Assembly (NCBI GenBank): GCA_965371855.1
Contig: CBDUZZ010000111.1
Coordinates: 1-8,597, forward strand
Reading direction: 5' to 3'
DNA: 8,597 nucleotides
Source of the DNA: JAADEM01 sp965371855
Lineage (GTDB): Bacteria; Bacteroidota; Bacteroidia; Bacteroidales; Marinilabiliaceae
Positions within the stretch are counted from its first letter, which is position 1. Every line of letters begins with the position of its first letter. A program made the position numbers and the translations under genes. Below, in pieces: positions 1 to 6,993 of the stretch. Under the pieces are notes generated by a model. It had not been told where the DNA came from and searched no databases. It saw nothing but the letters and a program-made list of their open reading frames with translations.

Positions 1-3
1 ATG

Positions 4-11
4 CAAAGATA
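4..11 (-). promoter_or_regulatory. Bacteroidota-type -7 promoter element reading out of the window to the left
   Basis: On the minus strand this reads TATCTTTG followed by CAT, a full match to the Bacteroidota -7 consensus TAnnTTTG. No clear TTTG is seen at the expected -33 distance, so the call rests on the -7 box only. It would drive a gene beyond the left edge, lying in the same direction as the DUF2400 gene, which would make the 1-102 spacer a boundary between two transcription units. Confidence 0.4.
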
Positions 12-42
12 CAAAAGTTATTGTATTATATACACTAAGTTA

Positions 43-75
43 GTGCCATTATTCCGAGGAGGGGAATAACAGCAC
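43..75. other. Interrupted inverted repeat in the spacer after the DUF2400 gene
   Basis: GTGC (43-46) pairs with GCAC (72-75), and TTATTCC (49-55) pairs with GGAATAA (63-69). A CA/CA internal loop separates the two stems and the apical loop is GAGGAGG. GCACA (72-76) can alternatively pair with TGTGC (84-88), so two mutually exclusive hairpins are possible. It lies just past the stop of the minus-strand DUF2400 gene and may end or stabilise that transcript. There is no T-tract after it on the minus strand, so it is not a textbook intrinsic terminator. Confidence 0.3.
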
Positions 76-102
76 ACGAATATTGTGCCTGCGTAACGCT
101 AT

Positions 103-867
103 TCAAAATTTCTCATTAACACCAAGCCCAAACAGAGCAAAATCGTACTTCACAGGATCATCTACATCAAATTTACGCAGCATACCTGTAACTTCTTCAA
201 CAGCTTTCCAGTCACTTTGTTTTCTTTGCAACAATCCCAATTTACGTGCAACATTACCTGAATGCACATCCAAAGGCAGATAGAGGTCTTTAGGAGAAAT
301 AGATTTCCATAAACCAAAATCCACACCGGCACTGTCCTCACGAACCATCCAGCGTAGGAACATGTTTATACGTTTACCTGCAGAACCTTTGATTACATCT
401 GCCACATGTTTTTTTGTACGTTGCATAGGAGAGAATAAAAAAAACTTCTCTCTAAAATTATGGATAGTCTGCCTTAATCCTCCATTACTGATGCCCATAG
501 AAAAGAGTTCTTCCATATCATCATGCTGTTTATAGATACTTTTCAGAGCTTTTAAAAAGTAGAGTATATCTTCAGGTTGGAAAGTACGGTAATAAAAATT
601 CTCAAATCTACTCCATTCCTTTTCAGAAGTTCCCATTAAAAAGGAGTATGGGCTGTCATCCATCAGATCCATTAAAAGATTTGCTTTTTTAAGGATCAGG
701 TCTCTGCGACCCCATGCTATGGTAGCAGCCAGAAATCCTGCAATCTCAATATCTTGTTTTTTTGTATAGCGATGAGGTATAGATATTGGGTCATTCTCAA
801 TAAAAGCGATACAGTTATACTGCTCAACTTTTTCATCAAGAAACTCTTTTATCTCAGATTGTTGCAT
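103..867 (-). CDS. TIGR02757 / DUF2400 family protein
   Basis: A 254-aa soluble protein recognised as the TIGR02757 (DUF2400) family, common in Bacteroidota; its function is not established. Family-like blocks are visible in order: a DP..IPHRYTKKQDIEIAGFL segment leading to AWGRR at about 26-55; a GSAGKRINMFLRWMVR block at about 161-176; a PLDVHSGNVARKLGL block at 198-212; and a C-terminal DPVKYDFALFGLG at 237-249. The arrangement of the last two blocks loosely recalls HhH-GPD DNA glycosylases, but that is an impression and no catalytic residue is claimed. There is no signal peptide or membrane segment. Length is full for the family. The ATG at 867 lies 28 bases after the lolD-like stop with no terminator between, so the gene is probably the last of that transcription unit. 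Confidence 0.88.
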   Translation of the reverse strand: MQQSEIKEFLDEKVEQYNCIAFIENDPISIPHRYTKKQDIEIAGFLAATIAWGRRDLILKKANLLMDLMDDSPYSFLMGTSEKEWSRFENFYYRTFQPEDILYFLKALKSIYKQHDDMEELFSMGISNGGLRQTIHNFREKFFLFSPMQRTKKHVADVIKGSAGKRINMFLRWMVREDSAGVDFGLWKSISPKDLYLPLDVHSGNVARKLGLLQRKQSDWKAVEEVTGMLRKFDVDDPVKYDFALFGLGVNEKF

Positions 868-895
868 GAAGTGAAGATTTTTCTCCTAAAAAACT

Positions 896-1585
896 CTAAT
901 TTAACGATCCGGTTTCTTTATGAACTTGTTTTTCAATTATTCCATCCTTCATCGAAACAACCCTGTCGCACATATTAGCCAAATGCAAATCGTGTGTAAC
1001 GATAACGAACGTTTGGTTAAATTCATTTCTTAAAGAAAAGAACAACTGTTGTAACTCTTCCTGGCTCTTTGAGTCAAGATTTCCTGAAGGTTCATCAGCA
1101 AACACCACAGCAGGTTTATTCATTAAAGCTCGGGCAATTGCAACACGTTGTTTTTCACCACCACTCAACTCCGAAGGTTTATGCTCAAGACGAGAAGACA
1201 GATTAAGAAAAGCAAGTAGCTCTTTAGCTCTTTTTTCTGCTTTACTTCGCGAATCACCTTTTATCAGTGCAGGTATCAAAACATTCTCAACAGCAGTAAA
1301 CTCAGGCAACAATTGATGAAATTGAAAAACAAAACCAATATTCTCATTCCTAAACCTTGCAAGCTGAAACTCACTTAATTTACTAATATCAACTCCATTT
1401 ATATTGATCGTACCGGCATTTGATCTGTCTAATGAACCTAATATTTGCAACAAAGTTGTTTTTCCGGCACCACTGGGCCCAACAATAGAAATCACTTCCC
1501 CCTCATCAATGGTTATATCAATACCCTTTAAAACTTCAAGAGTGCCAAAAGACTTATGAATACCTGTTCCTTTAACCATTTCCAT
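896..1585 (-). CDS. lolD: ABC transporter ATP-binding protein, LolD/MacB type
   Basis: A 229-aa cytoplasmic ABC ATPase with a complete motif set: Walker A GPSGAGKTT (36-44), Q-loop Q88, signature LSGGEKQRVAIARAL (140-154), Walker B VVFADEP (160-166), D-loop NLD (169-171) and switch H198. The short single domain and the FQFHQLLPEFTAVENV stretch after the Q-loop are typical of the LolD/MacB/FtsE branch. LolD powers the LolCE permease that releases lipoproteins from the inner membrane. No permease gene is adjacent, so the partner must be elsewhere and the lolD assignment is by sequence type only; another MacB-like exporter is possible. The frame starts MEMVKG; M3 (1579) is an equally good start by comparison with relatives that begin a few residues before the IHKSFG motif. 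The start lies 6 bases from the antiporter stop, indicating one operon. Confidence 0.88.
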   Translation of the reverse strand: MEMVKGTGIHKSFGTLEVLKGIDITIDEGEVISIVGPSGAGKTTLLQILGSLDRSNAGTININGVDISKLSEFQLARFRNENIGFVFQFHQLLPEFTAVENVLIPALIKGDSRSKAEKRAKELLAFLNLSSRLEHKPSELSGGEKQRVAIARALMNKPAVVFADEPSGNLDSKSQEELQQLFFSLRNEFNQTFVIVTHDLHLANMCDRVVSMKDGIIEKQVHKETGSLN

Positions 1586-1591
1586 ATCTAA

Positions 1592-2536
1592 TCAAAATAA
1601 AAAGTAAATATAAACCACATAAACAGTTACCAGTATTAACCCTTTCCAACGACTAATAACCCCTCTCTTTAATGGTAATAACATTAGAAACAGTAGTAAC
1701 GCAATACCTATCATCCACAAATAATCTTTATCAATAAAAGCAACATTAACATCTAACCTCTTCACCGAAGAGGTGATCCCTAAAATCGCAAATATATTAA
1801 GGATGTTTGAACCAATAATATTTCCAATAGATATATCTGTATTCTTCTTAATGGCAGCAATAAGTGAAGTTACTAACTCAGGTACACTCGTACCAAAAGC
1901 AATGACTGTTATCCCAACAACTCTTTCGCTAATACCAAAACTCACAGCAATATTACGTGCTCCGTCAACTAACCATCCCGACCCAAAATAGAGACCAACA
2001 ACTGAAAGAATAAAAAGCCCTGACACTAAAAGCAATGACATCTCCTTACTCTTTAATTCACTCTTTTCTTTTACTCCAGCAAGTTTTCTTGTTCTTGTAT
2101 CATATACCAACCAAGCCATGTAAACAACCAATAAAACCAGAAAAACCATGCCTTCCCACCCGTTCAGTTCGAGATTATTCCAACTGAACAGATACAACAA
2201 AACAGATGCAAACATCATTACTCCCCAATCAATCCATATCCCCTTTTTCTTAACTTTTAACGGGAATATAATTGCTACAAAACCTAAAACCAATGCGATG
2301 TTAGCGATATTTGAGCCAATAACATTACTAATGGATATATCAGCTGACCCGGCAAATACAGCCTTGAGGCTAACAAATAACTCAGGAGCTGACGTACCTA
2401 AAGCAACAATAGTAATACCAATTACCAAATTGCTTATATTAAAACGCTTAGCTATAAGAACACTTGATGTGATAAGATAATGCCCGCTGACAAACAAAAA
2501 CAGGAAACCTAAAGTCAATAATAAATAATCATTCAT
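1592..2536 (-). CDS. CaCA-family calcium/sodium antiporter (YrbG-like)
   Basis: A 314-aa polytopic inner-membrane protein with two homologous halves, as in the Ca2+:cation antiporter (CaCA) superfamily. The alpha-1 repeat shows GTSAPE (47-52) and NVIGSNIAN (71-79); the alpha-2 repeat shows GTSVPE (215-220) and GNIIGSNILN (238-247). The acidic residue in each GTSxPE and the N of GSN form the ion site in this family. About ten hydrophobic helices are visible, with a charged cytoplasmic-type linker around 145-166 (DTRTRKLAGVKEKSELKSKE) joining the halves. Length and layout match prokaryotic YrbG/NCX_Mj-type exchangers. The likely role is Na+- or H+-driven Ca2+ extrusion; ion specificity cannot be read from sequence. 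It lies 6 bases upstream of the ABC ATPase gene and 68 bases downstream of tatA, with no terminator on either side. Confidence 0.93.
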   Translation of the reverse strand: MNDYLLLTLGFLFLFVSGHYLITSSVLIAKRFNISNLVIGITIVALGTSAPELFVSLKAVFAGSADISISNVIGSNIANIALVLGFVAIIFPLKVKKKGIWIDWGVMMFASVLLYLFSWNNLELNGWEGMVFLVLLVVYMAWLVYDTRTRKLAGVKEKSELKSKEMSLLLVSGLFILSVVGLYFGSGWLVDGARNIAVSFGISERVVGITVIAFGTSVPELVTSLIAAIKKNTDISIGNIIGSNILNIFAILGITSSVKRLDVNVAFIDKDYLWMIGIALLLFLMLLPLKRGVISRWKGLILVTVYVVYIYFLF

Positions 2537-2542
2537 TTAATG

Positions 2543-2576
2543 GATGTATGATGTTTGATATATGATGTATGATGTT
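2543..2576. repeat. Two 13-bp direct repeats between tatA and the antiporter gene
   Basis: GATGTATGATGTT occurs at 2543-2555 and again at 2564-2576, with TGATATAT between them; both copies are built from the simpler ATGATGT motif. The block fills much of the 68-base spacer between the tatA stop and the antiporter start. No promoter box or hairpin is visible in it. It looks like a slippage-derived low-complexity repeat. Confidence 0.6.
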
Positions 2577-2604
2577 CCATCAAGTAATTCCACAATTTCT
2601 ATAA

Positions 2605-3135
2605 TTATTTATTGTTCTTTAAATCTTTATTGGGCATATCGCCTGTCGGTTTTTCTTTTTTTAATCTCTTCTTAACAGATTTGTTGCCGGCATCAACCTT
2701 TTTACTTTTCACGTTCCCGGTTGATTGCTTGGCAGATGGTTTTTCACTTTTCAACTCCTTATCCGGTTCATTAGCTTTTTTGTCTTCTGAAATATAACTA
2801 TCTTCCGGAATATCATCAATATTCTCTTCTGAAGGATAAGGTTGATCTTCTACAGCATAAGGGTCAAAATTGTCAGTAGTTGTTTCGTTGAATGTATCAT
2901 GAATATCATCAACCTGATCGTTTAATGACTCACGTACCTCATCGATCTCTTCAGTAAAACTATTTGATGTATCATTAATTTCACGCTTTATATCCTCTGT
3001 TGCCTTTCTGAACTCATTGAGCCCTTTACCAAAAGTGCGTGCAAAATCAGGAATTTTCTTAGAGCCAAAAAGTAACAGTATAACCAATACTACTATTACT
3101 ATTTCTCCTCCTGATATAAAAAGCAAAGTCGTCAT
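2605..3135 (-). CDS. tatA: Twin-arginine translocase TatA/TatE-type subunit with a long charged tail
   Basis: A 176-aa protein whose first 50 residues are a clear TatA/E: a short periplasmic N-terminus, one transmembrane helix with a polar E11 (about 10-23), the FGSKKIP hinge (23-29) and an amphipathic helix with FARTFGKGLNEFRKATEDIK (31-50). TatA oligomerises with TatC to carry folded proteins with RR signal peptides across the inner membrane. The tail is long for the family (many TatA proteins are roughly 60-100 aa): residues 51-120 are acidic, with heptad-like stretches EEIDEVRESLNDQVDDIHDTF, and residues 120-176 are lysine-rich and low complexity. The extended length recalls TatB, so a TatB-like role is possible. 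No tatC is in the window. It has its own -7 promoter box at 3152-3159 and lies downstream of the secDF terminator, so it is transcribed separately from secDF. Confidence 0.9.
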   Translation of the reverse strand: MTTLLFISGGEIVIVVLVILLLFGSKKIPDFARTFGKGLNEFRKATEDIKREINDTSNSFTEEIDEVRESLNDQVDDIHDTFNETTTDNFDPYAVEDQPYPSEENIDDIPEDSYISEDKKANEPDKELKSEKPSAKQSTGNVKSKKVDAGNKSVKKRLKKEKPTGDMPNKDLKNNK

Positions 3136-3151
3136 ATTTCAAAAATTTATT

Positions 3152-3159
3152 CAAAGATA
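3152..3159 (-). promoter_or_regulatory. -7 promoter element for tatA
   Basis: The minus strand reads TATCTTTG, a full match to TAnnTTTG, about 17 bases before the tatA ATG (3135), giving a very short leader. The expected -33 position (about 3179-3183) falls inside an 8-bp tandem repeat and shows no TTTG, so the upstream half is weak. Confidence 0.5.
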
Positions 3160-3169
3160 ATATATAATT

Positions 3170-3201
3170 GGTTATTTGGTTATTTGGTTATTTGATTATT
3201 T
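3170..3201. repeat. 8-bp tandem repeat, four units, upstream of tatA
   Basis: Three perfect copies of GGTTATTT (3170-3177, 3178-3185, 3186-3193) are followed by a variant GATTATTT (3194-3201). The array starts 11 bases upstream of the tatA -7 box and covers the -33 region. A change in copy number would move whatever lies farther upstream relative to the promoter, so it could modulate tatA expression, but this is only an inference from position. Confidence 0.75.
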
Positions 3202-3237
3202 GACTTTCATCTTCATTAAGGGATAAACTTTAGTAAT

Positions 3238-3271
3238 AAAAAAACCCTCCAACAAAATATGCAGGAGGGTT
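3238..3271 (-). terminator. Rho-independent terminator of secDF
   Basis: AACCCTCC (3243-3250) and GGAGGGTT (3264-3271) form an 8-bp stem with a 13-base AT-rich loop. On the minus strand the stem runs into seven T residues (3244-3238). It lies 24 bases past the secDF stop codon, exactly where that transcript should end, and separates secDF from tatA. Confidence 0.85.
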
Positions 3272-3295
3272 AATGTTATTTAATAAGTACAACTA

Positions 3296-6292
3296 TTATT
3301 TAGCTTTCTTTTTTAGCTTTCTCTCAATAAGTGAGTAGGATATTGGCGTGGCAATAAACAATGATGAATAAGTACCTACAATTACACCAATCATCAAGGC
3401 AAAAACAAATCCTTGAATTACTTCACTTCCAAAAAGGAATATAACTAATAATACAATAAATGTAGTTAATGAAGTATTTAATGTACGGCTGACTGTTGAG
3501 TTCAACGCAGAGTCAATAACCTCAATGCGATCCTTTTTAGGATGCAATCCTAAAAATTCACGAATACGGTCAAATACAACCACAGTATCGTTTATTGAAT
3601 AACCAATAACCGTTAATATTGCAGCTATAAATGCCTGATCAATCTCAAGTGAGAAAGGCATGAAATTATATGTCAGCGAGAATATACCCAAAACGATAAG
3701 AACATCATGAACAAGAGCAACCAAAGCTCCCATACCATACTCCCAATTACGGAAACGAATAAGAATATATAAAAAGATAACAATAAGGGAGAAGAGAATA
3801 GCATAACCCGCTTTTGTTTTAATATCAGTAGCAATTGTTGGTCCTACTTTCTGTGAACTCATCCTGTACTTTGACAAGAACTCATCTTTAGTTACGTTAT
3901 CTCCAATAAATGGTTTAAGGCCCTCATACAATTTTCCTTCAACCTCATTATCTATATTATCATTATTAACATCAATCATATAGTTAGTAGCTATACGAAT
4001 CTGATTATCCTCACCAAATGTTTTTACTTCTACTGTTGCACCACCAAATTCCGTGGTAAGAGTTTTCTGTACATCAACAGAAGATACCGGTTCATCAAAA
4101 CGAATCACAAATGTACGTCCTCCGGTAAAGTCAATTCCCTGCTTCAAGCTATTTGTAACAAGTGACCCAATACTAACCAATATCAAAGCTCCTGAGATGA
4201 TAAAGAAAAGCTTTCTTTTTTCAAGGAATTTAATACGCATATTCTCGAACAGATGCTCAGTAAGTTTTGTTGTGAAGGATAATTTAGAATCTTTTTTAGT
4301 AAGCATTTTTTCAAATATCAACCTGGTAATAAATATTGCAGTGAAAAATGATGTTGCAATACCAATCATTAATGTTGTGGCAAAACCTTTAATCGGCCCT
4401 GTACCAAACAGGAACAGAATAAGACCGGTAAGAAATGTTGTAACGTTGGAGTCAATAATTGCAGAAAAAGCATTACGATAACCATCTGCAACCGCTAATC
4501 GCACTCCTTTACCTGCCCTCAATTCCTCTTTTATCCTTTCAAAAATAAGCACATTCGCATCCACCGACATACCAATGGTCAAAATGATACCGGCAATACC
4601 GGGCAATGTCAATACAGCACCAAACGATGCCAACACACCCATAATAAAAAACATGTTTGTTATCAGAGCCATATCTGCCACCAGGCCTGCTCTAAAACCA
4701 TAATAGAGAACCATATATACAAGCACTACCAAAAAAGCCCAGATAAAAGATGTTAAACCTGCATGAACGGCTTCTGCTCCCAATGAAGGGCCAACAACAG
4801 TATCTTCAACTATACGTGCCGGAGCAGGTAATTTACCTGATTTAAGAACATTTACAAGGTCATCAGCCTCCTGAGCAGTAAAATTACCCGTTATCTGGCT
4901 TCTTCCACCTTTAATCTCAGCTTGAACTGTAGGGAAGCTATAAACATATCCATCCAATACAATGGCAATACTTTTCTTAACATTGTTTTTAGTTAATTTA
5001 GCCCATGTTTTTGCTCCTTCAGCATTCATTGACATGTTTACTTCAAACTGACTACGCTGATTAAGGTTCTTACTGGCATTTACGATAGCATCTCCCTCCA
5101 ATGGCGGACGCCCGTCAAATGTTGAAATTTTAAGAGCTATCAATTCAAAGTAAGTATCTTTATCGTTAACAGGCTTAGCTGTATAATACTTAACATCTTT
5201 TGTCGGCATAGGCTTAACTGTCCATAAAAACTTCAGGTCTTTAGGCAACAATGCTTTCACAACAGGCATTTGAAGATATCTGTTTACTTTAGTAGTATCC
5301 TTCCCGGCCGTAATACCAACTATTGGTCCATTAGGATTCTGACTAGGTAATAAATATGAAAACAGAGATGTAGTAACGGTAGAAGTTAAAGAGTCTGTTT
5401 TAAGACTATCAGTCTCCATATCCTGTAACAAAGCCAGGTCTTCATCAGGTGATTTAGTCTCTTGCTCTGTCACCTTCTCTTCTCCCGGTTCAGCCTCAGC
5501 CAACTTAGCTTTAACTTTTCCAGCCTCAATCTCACGTATTTTTGTTTCAGCCTGAACAATGTAACTATTAATATCCTGATTATCGTAAGTCTCCCAAAAC
5601 TCCAGATTTGCTGTACCCTGTAAGAGTTTCCTAACCCTTTGAGGATCTGTTATACCTGGTAACTCAATTAATACACGACCAGCCTTTTCAAGTTTTTGAA
5701 TATTAGGTTGAGTAACACCAAACTTATCAATCCGGGTACGCAAAATATTAAATGCATTATCAATAGAACCTTGTGTTTGAAGCCTAATGATCTTTATCAC
5801 TTCATCATTTGAAGTCTCATAACCAACCTCGCCTTTTAACTCTACTGTGCTGAATATTACAGACAACTGAGCCTGAGGATCCAATTCGTTAAATGCTTCA
5901 CCAAACAGAGTAACAAAATCTTTATTTGATGATTTCTCTCGCTCTTCGGCTAATTTAAGAGCCTTTAAAAATGTTGGGTCGGTATTATAGTTAGATAAAG
6001 CCCGAATAACATCAGCTACTTTAACCTCAAGAATAAGGTTCATACCACCTTTAAGGTCAAGTCCAAAATTTATCTCACGCTCTTTACATTCCTGATATGT
6101 ATATTTTCTTAAACCAAAAAGAAAATCATAAACCGGAATATTTTTTACTGAATCTAAATATGCCTGAGTACCCTGTGGTGATAGTGCTGCCTCTTTCTCT
6201 ATACTCTTCGTTTTGTATGTAAATGACAACTGATATAAACTCACTAACGCCAGGAGAATGGCAAATAGTCTTATTGCTCCTTTGTTTTGCAT
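3296..6292 (-). CDS. secDF: Fused protein translocase SecDF
   Basis: A 998-aa inner-membrane protein joining SecD and SecF in one chain. It uses the proton gradient to pull secreted proteins out of SecYEG on the periplasmic side. SecD part: TM1 at about 7-25; the P1 domain beginning with INFGLDLKGG (74-83); the second P1 region with FNMSMNAEGA-like text (417-427) and an IKGG (460-463); then TM2-6 at about 510-660 with the signature LPGIAGIILTIGMSVDANVLIFERI, whose D578 is the proton-path aspartate. SecF part: TM at about 692-713, GIDFTGG (719-725), and TMs at about 828-990 with TVIGYSINDTVVVFDRIRE, where D902 is the matching aspartate. Length suits Bacteroidota SecDF. An acidic, low-complexity insertion (about 250-305) lies within the periplasmic P1 domain. 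The ATG at 6292 gives an immediate TM1 with basic flanks. It is monocistronic: own promoter at 6345-6352 and terminator at 3238-3271. Confidence 0.97.
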   Translation of the reverse strand: MQNKGAIRLFAILLALVSLYQLSFTYKTKSIEKEAALSPQGTQAYLDSVKNIPVYDFLFGLRKYTYQECKEREINFGLDLKGGMNLILEVKVADVIRALSNYNTDPTFLKALKLAEEREKSSNKDFVTLFGEAFNELDPQAQLSVIFSTVELKGEVGYETSNDEVIKIIRLQTQGSIDNAFNILRTRIDKFGVTQPNIQKLEKAGRVLIELPGITDPQRVRKLLQGTANLEFWETYDNQDINSYIVQAETKIREIEAGKVKAKLAEAEPGEEKVTEQETKSPDEDLALLQDMETDSLKTDSLTSTVTTSLFSYLLPSQNPNGPIVGITAGKDTTKVNRYLQMPVVKALLPKDLKFLWTVKPMPTKDVKYYTAKPVNDKDTYFELIALKISTFDGRPPLEGDAIVNASKNLNQRSQFEVNMSMNAEGAKTWAKLTKNNVKKSIAIVLDGYVYSFPTVQAEIKGGRSQITGNFTAQEADDLVNVLKSGKLPAPARIVEDTVVGPSLGAEAVHAGLTSFIWAFLVVLVYMVLYYGFRAGLVADMALITNMFFIMGVLASFGAVLTLPGIAGIILTIGMSVDANVLIFERIKEELRAGKGVRLAVADGYRNAFSAIIDSNVTTFLTGLILFLFGTGPIKGFATTLMIGIATSFFTAIFITRLIFEKMLTKKDSKLSFTTKLTEHLFENMRIKFLEKRKLFFIISGALILVSIGSLVTNSLKQGIDFTGGRTFVIRFDEPVSSVDVQKTLTTEFGGATVEVKTFGEDNQIRIATNYMIDVNNDNIDNEVEGKLYEGLKPFIGDNVTKDEFLSKYRMSSQKVGPTIATDIKTKAGYAILFSLIVIFLYILIRFRNWEYGMGALVALVHDVLIVLGIFSLTYNFMPFSLEIDQAFIAAILTVIGYSINDTVVVFDRIREFLGLHPKKDRIEVIDSALNSTVSRTLNTSLTTFIVLLVIFLFGSEVIQGFVFALMIGVIVGTYSSLFIATPISYSLIERKLKKKAK

Positions 6293-6344
6293 CTGTTTGT
6301 ACTTTTAATATGTTTTTATATGTATAAATCCGTAATTAACCGCG

Positions 6345-6352
6345 CAAAGATA
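6345..6352 (-). promoter_or_regulatory. -7 promoter element for secDF
   Basis: The minus strand reads TATCTTTG followed by CG, a full TAnnTTTG match, 52 bases before the secDF start. This implies a leader of about 45 bases. A TTTG at 6367-6370 (minus strand) is only 14 bases upstream, too close for the usual 19-21 spacing, so the -33 half is not established. Confidence 0.55.
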
Positions 6353-6606
6353 TTGGTTTTTTTTTACAAAATTTAATGAAGTATTAAATTGTACATAATA
6401 AACTCAACTTCAATCATTAATTACACCCTTAAAACCCACAGGCAGTAAGCATTACAGAGTGATATAAAGTTTTTTTTTTACTTTGTTAAAAAGTATATTC
6501 AAAATCAAAAAGAACCTCAAAATAAGATTTAGCCCTAATTGCCGGGCTCCGTTCCCTCTACTGCAAAAGTAATAAAGTAGTGTTTGCAAGAGAACATAAC
6601 ACGGAT
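6353..6606. other. AT-rich intergenic stretch with no supported gene
   Basis: This part of the spacer upstream of secDF holds two long T-tracts (6354-6365 and about 6471-6479) and no credible coding frame. A minus-strand open frame over 6452-6646 is low-complexity, starts inside the neighbouring inverted-repeat element and is not called. The minus strand at 6564-6571 reads TACTTTTG then CAG, which fits the -7 consensus, but no gene follows it before the secDF promoter about 210 bases further on. AGCCC (6531-6535) and GGGCT (6544-6548) can form a 5-bp hairpin. A small non-coding transcript is conceivable but unsupported. Confidence 0.4.
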
Positions 6607-6768
6607 CGTCATTGCGAGGACGATAGGACGAAGCCCGCTTGACCACTATTGAAAAACATTAAAGTCGGGCAGGCAATCTATTGATATTAAATAGAGATTG
6701 CCTGCCTGCTGCAGGCAGGCTTCACTTTCCGACACAACGGAACAAGCTGTACCTCGTTCGCAATGACG
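6607..6768. mobile_element. 162-bp MITE-like inverted-repeat element
   Basis: The element is bounded by an 11-bp perfect inverted repeat: CGTCATTGCGA (6607-6617) and TCGCAATGACG (6758-6768). Inside, GGCAGGCAATCT (6668-6679) pairs with AGATTGCCTGCC (6695-6706), and the overlapping GCCTGCCTGC (6700-6709) is the reverse complement of GCAGGCAGGC (6711-6720), giving alternative strong hairpins. A GTCATTGCGAGG... end of this kind is, to my knowledge, widespread as an interspersed repeat in Bacteroidota and other bacteria. No transposase frame fits inside, so if mobile it is non-autonomous. No target-site duplication is obvious at its edges. Confidence 0.6.
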
Positions 6769-6915
6769 CAAACCTCTAAATTTGATAGTTTTCTTGCAGA
6801 CACTAAGTAAGTCGTAATATTGATCTCTCTTTTTTCGATGCTTCGTTCCTAAAACAACCATTGCTACCACAACTACTATGACAAAAATATTTTCCAATAC
6901 TTTTTTTCTTTTCAT
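6646..6915 (-). CDS. Possible small single-pass membrane peptide running into the repeat element
   Basis: An 89-codon frame of two unlike parts. Residues 1-49 look like a small membrane protein: basic MKRKK, a helix IFVIVVVVAMVVLG (about 10-23), then KHRKKR and a short polar tail. Residue 50 onward (RHCERGT...) is encoded by the inverted-repeat element, whose right edge is base 6768, and is read-through of its terminal repeat. If real, the gene was extended or had its C-terminus replaced by the insertion. No -7 promoter box is seen upstream of 6915, and the divergent xre promoter lies directly beside it. Lysine- and valine-rich frames can arise by chance in AT-rich DNA, so this is a weak call. 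Confidence 0.25.
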   Translation of the reverse strand: MKRKKVLENIFVIVVVVAMVVLGTKHRKKRDQYYDLLSVCKKTIKFRGLRHCERGTACSVVSESEACLQQAGNLYLISIDCLPDFNVFQ

Positions 6916-6924
6916 TAATAATTA

Positions 6925-6956
6925 TTTGATTAGATAATTTATGTTTCGTATTTTTG
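6925..6956 (+). promoter_or_regulatory. Promoter of the xre-antitoxin-toxin operon
   Basis: TTTG (6925-6928), a 20-base spacer and TATTTTTG (6949-6956) match the Bacteroidota consensus TTTG-N19-21-TAnnTTTG at every defined base. Transcription would start near 6961, leaving about 30 bases before the ATG at 6994. It is the best-formed promoter in the window, and it supports 6994 rather than 7038 as the original start of the regulator gene. Confidence 0.75.
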
Positions 6957-6993
6957 TGTATTCATTGATTTTACAGTACTATAAAATACATTT

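Noticed and set aside
83..283. 66-codon plus-strand frame near the left edge
   Set aside because: It lies antisense over the end of the well-supported DUF2400 gene and has no protein-like features of its own.
3170..3201. CRISPR array
   Set aside because: The units are 8 bases long and contiguous, with no spacers; there are no cas genes.
4053..4481. 142-codon plus-strand frame
   Set aside because: It is a shadow within secDF, whose minus-strand reading has all family motifs here.
6520..6610. tRNA or other known structured RNA in the spacer
   Set aside because: Only a 5-bp hairpin was found; there is no cloverleaf and no 3' CCA-type pattern.
6452..6646. 64-codon minus-strand frame as a gene
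   Set aside because: It starts inside the inverted-repeat element, its first residues are repeat read-through, and its end is AT-rich low complexity with no domain or promoter.
6607..6768. Target-site duplication around the inverted-repeat element
   Set aside because: The bases outside the two ends (ACGGAT on the left, CAAACC on the right) do not match.
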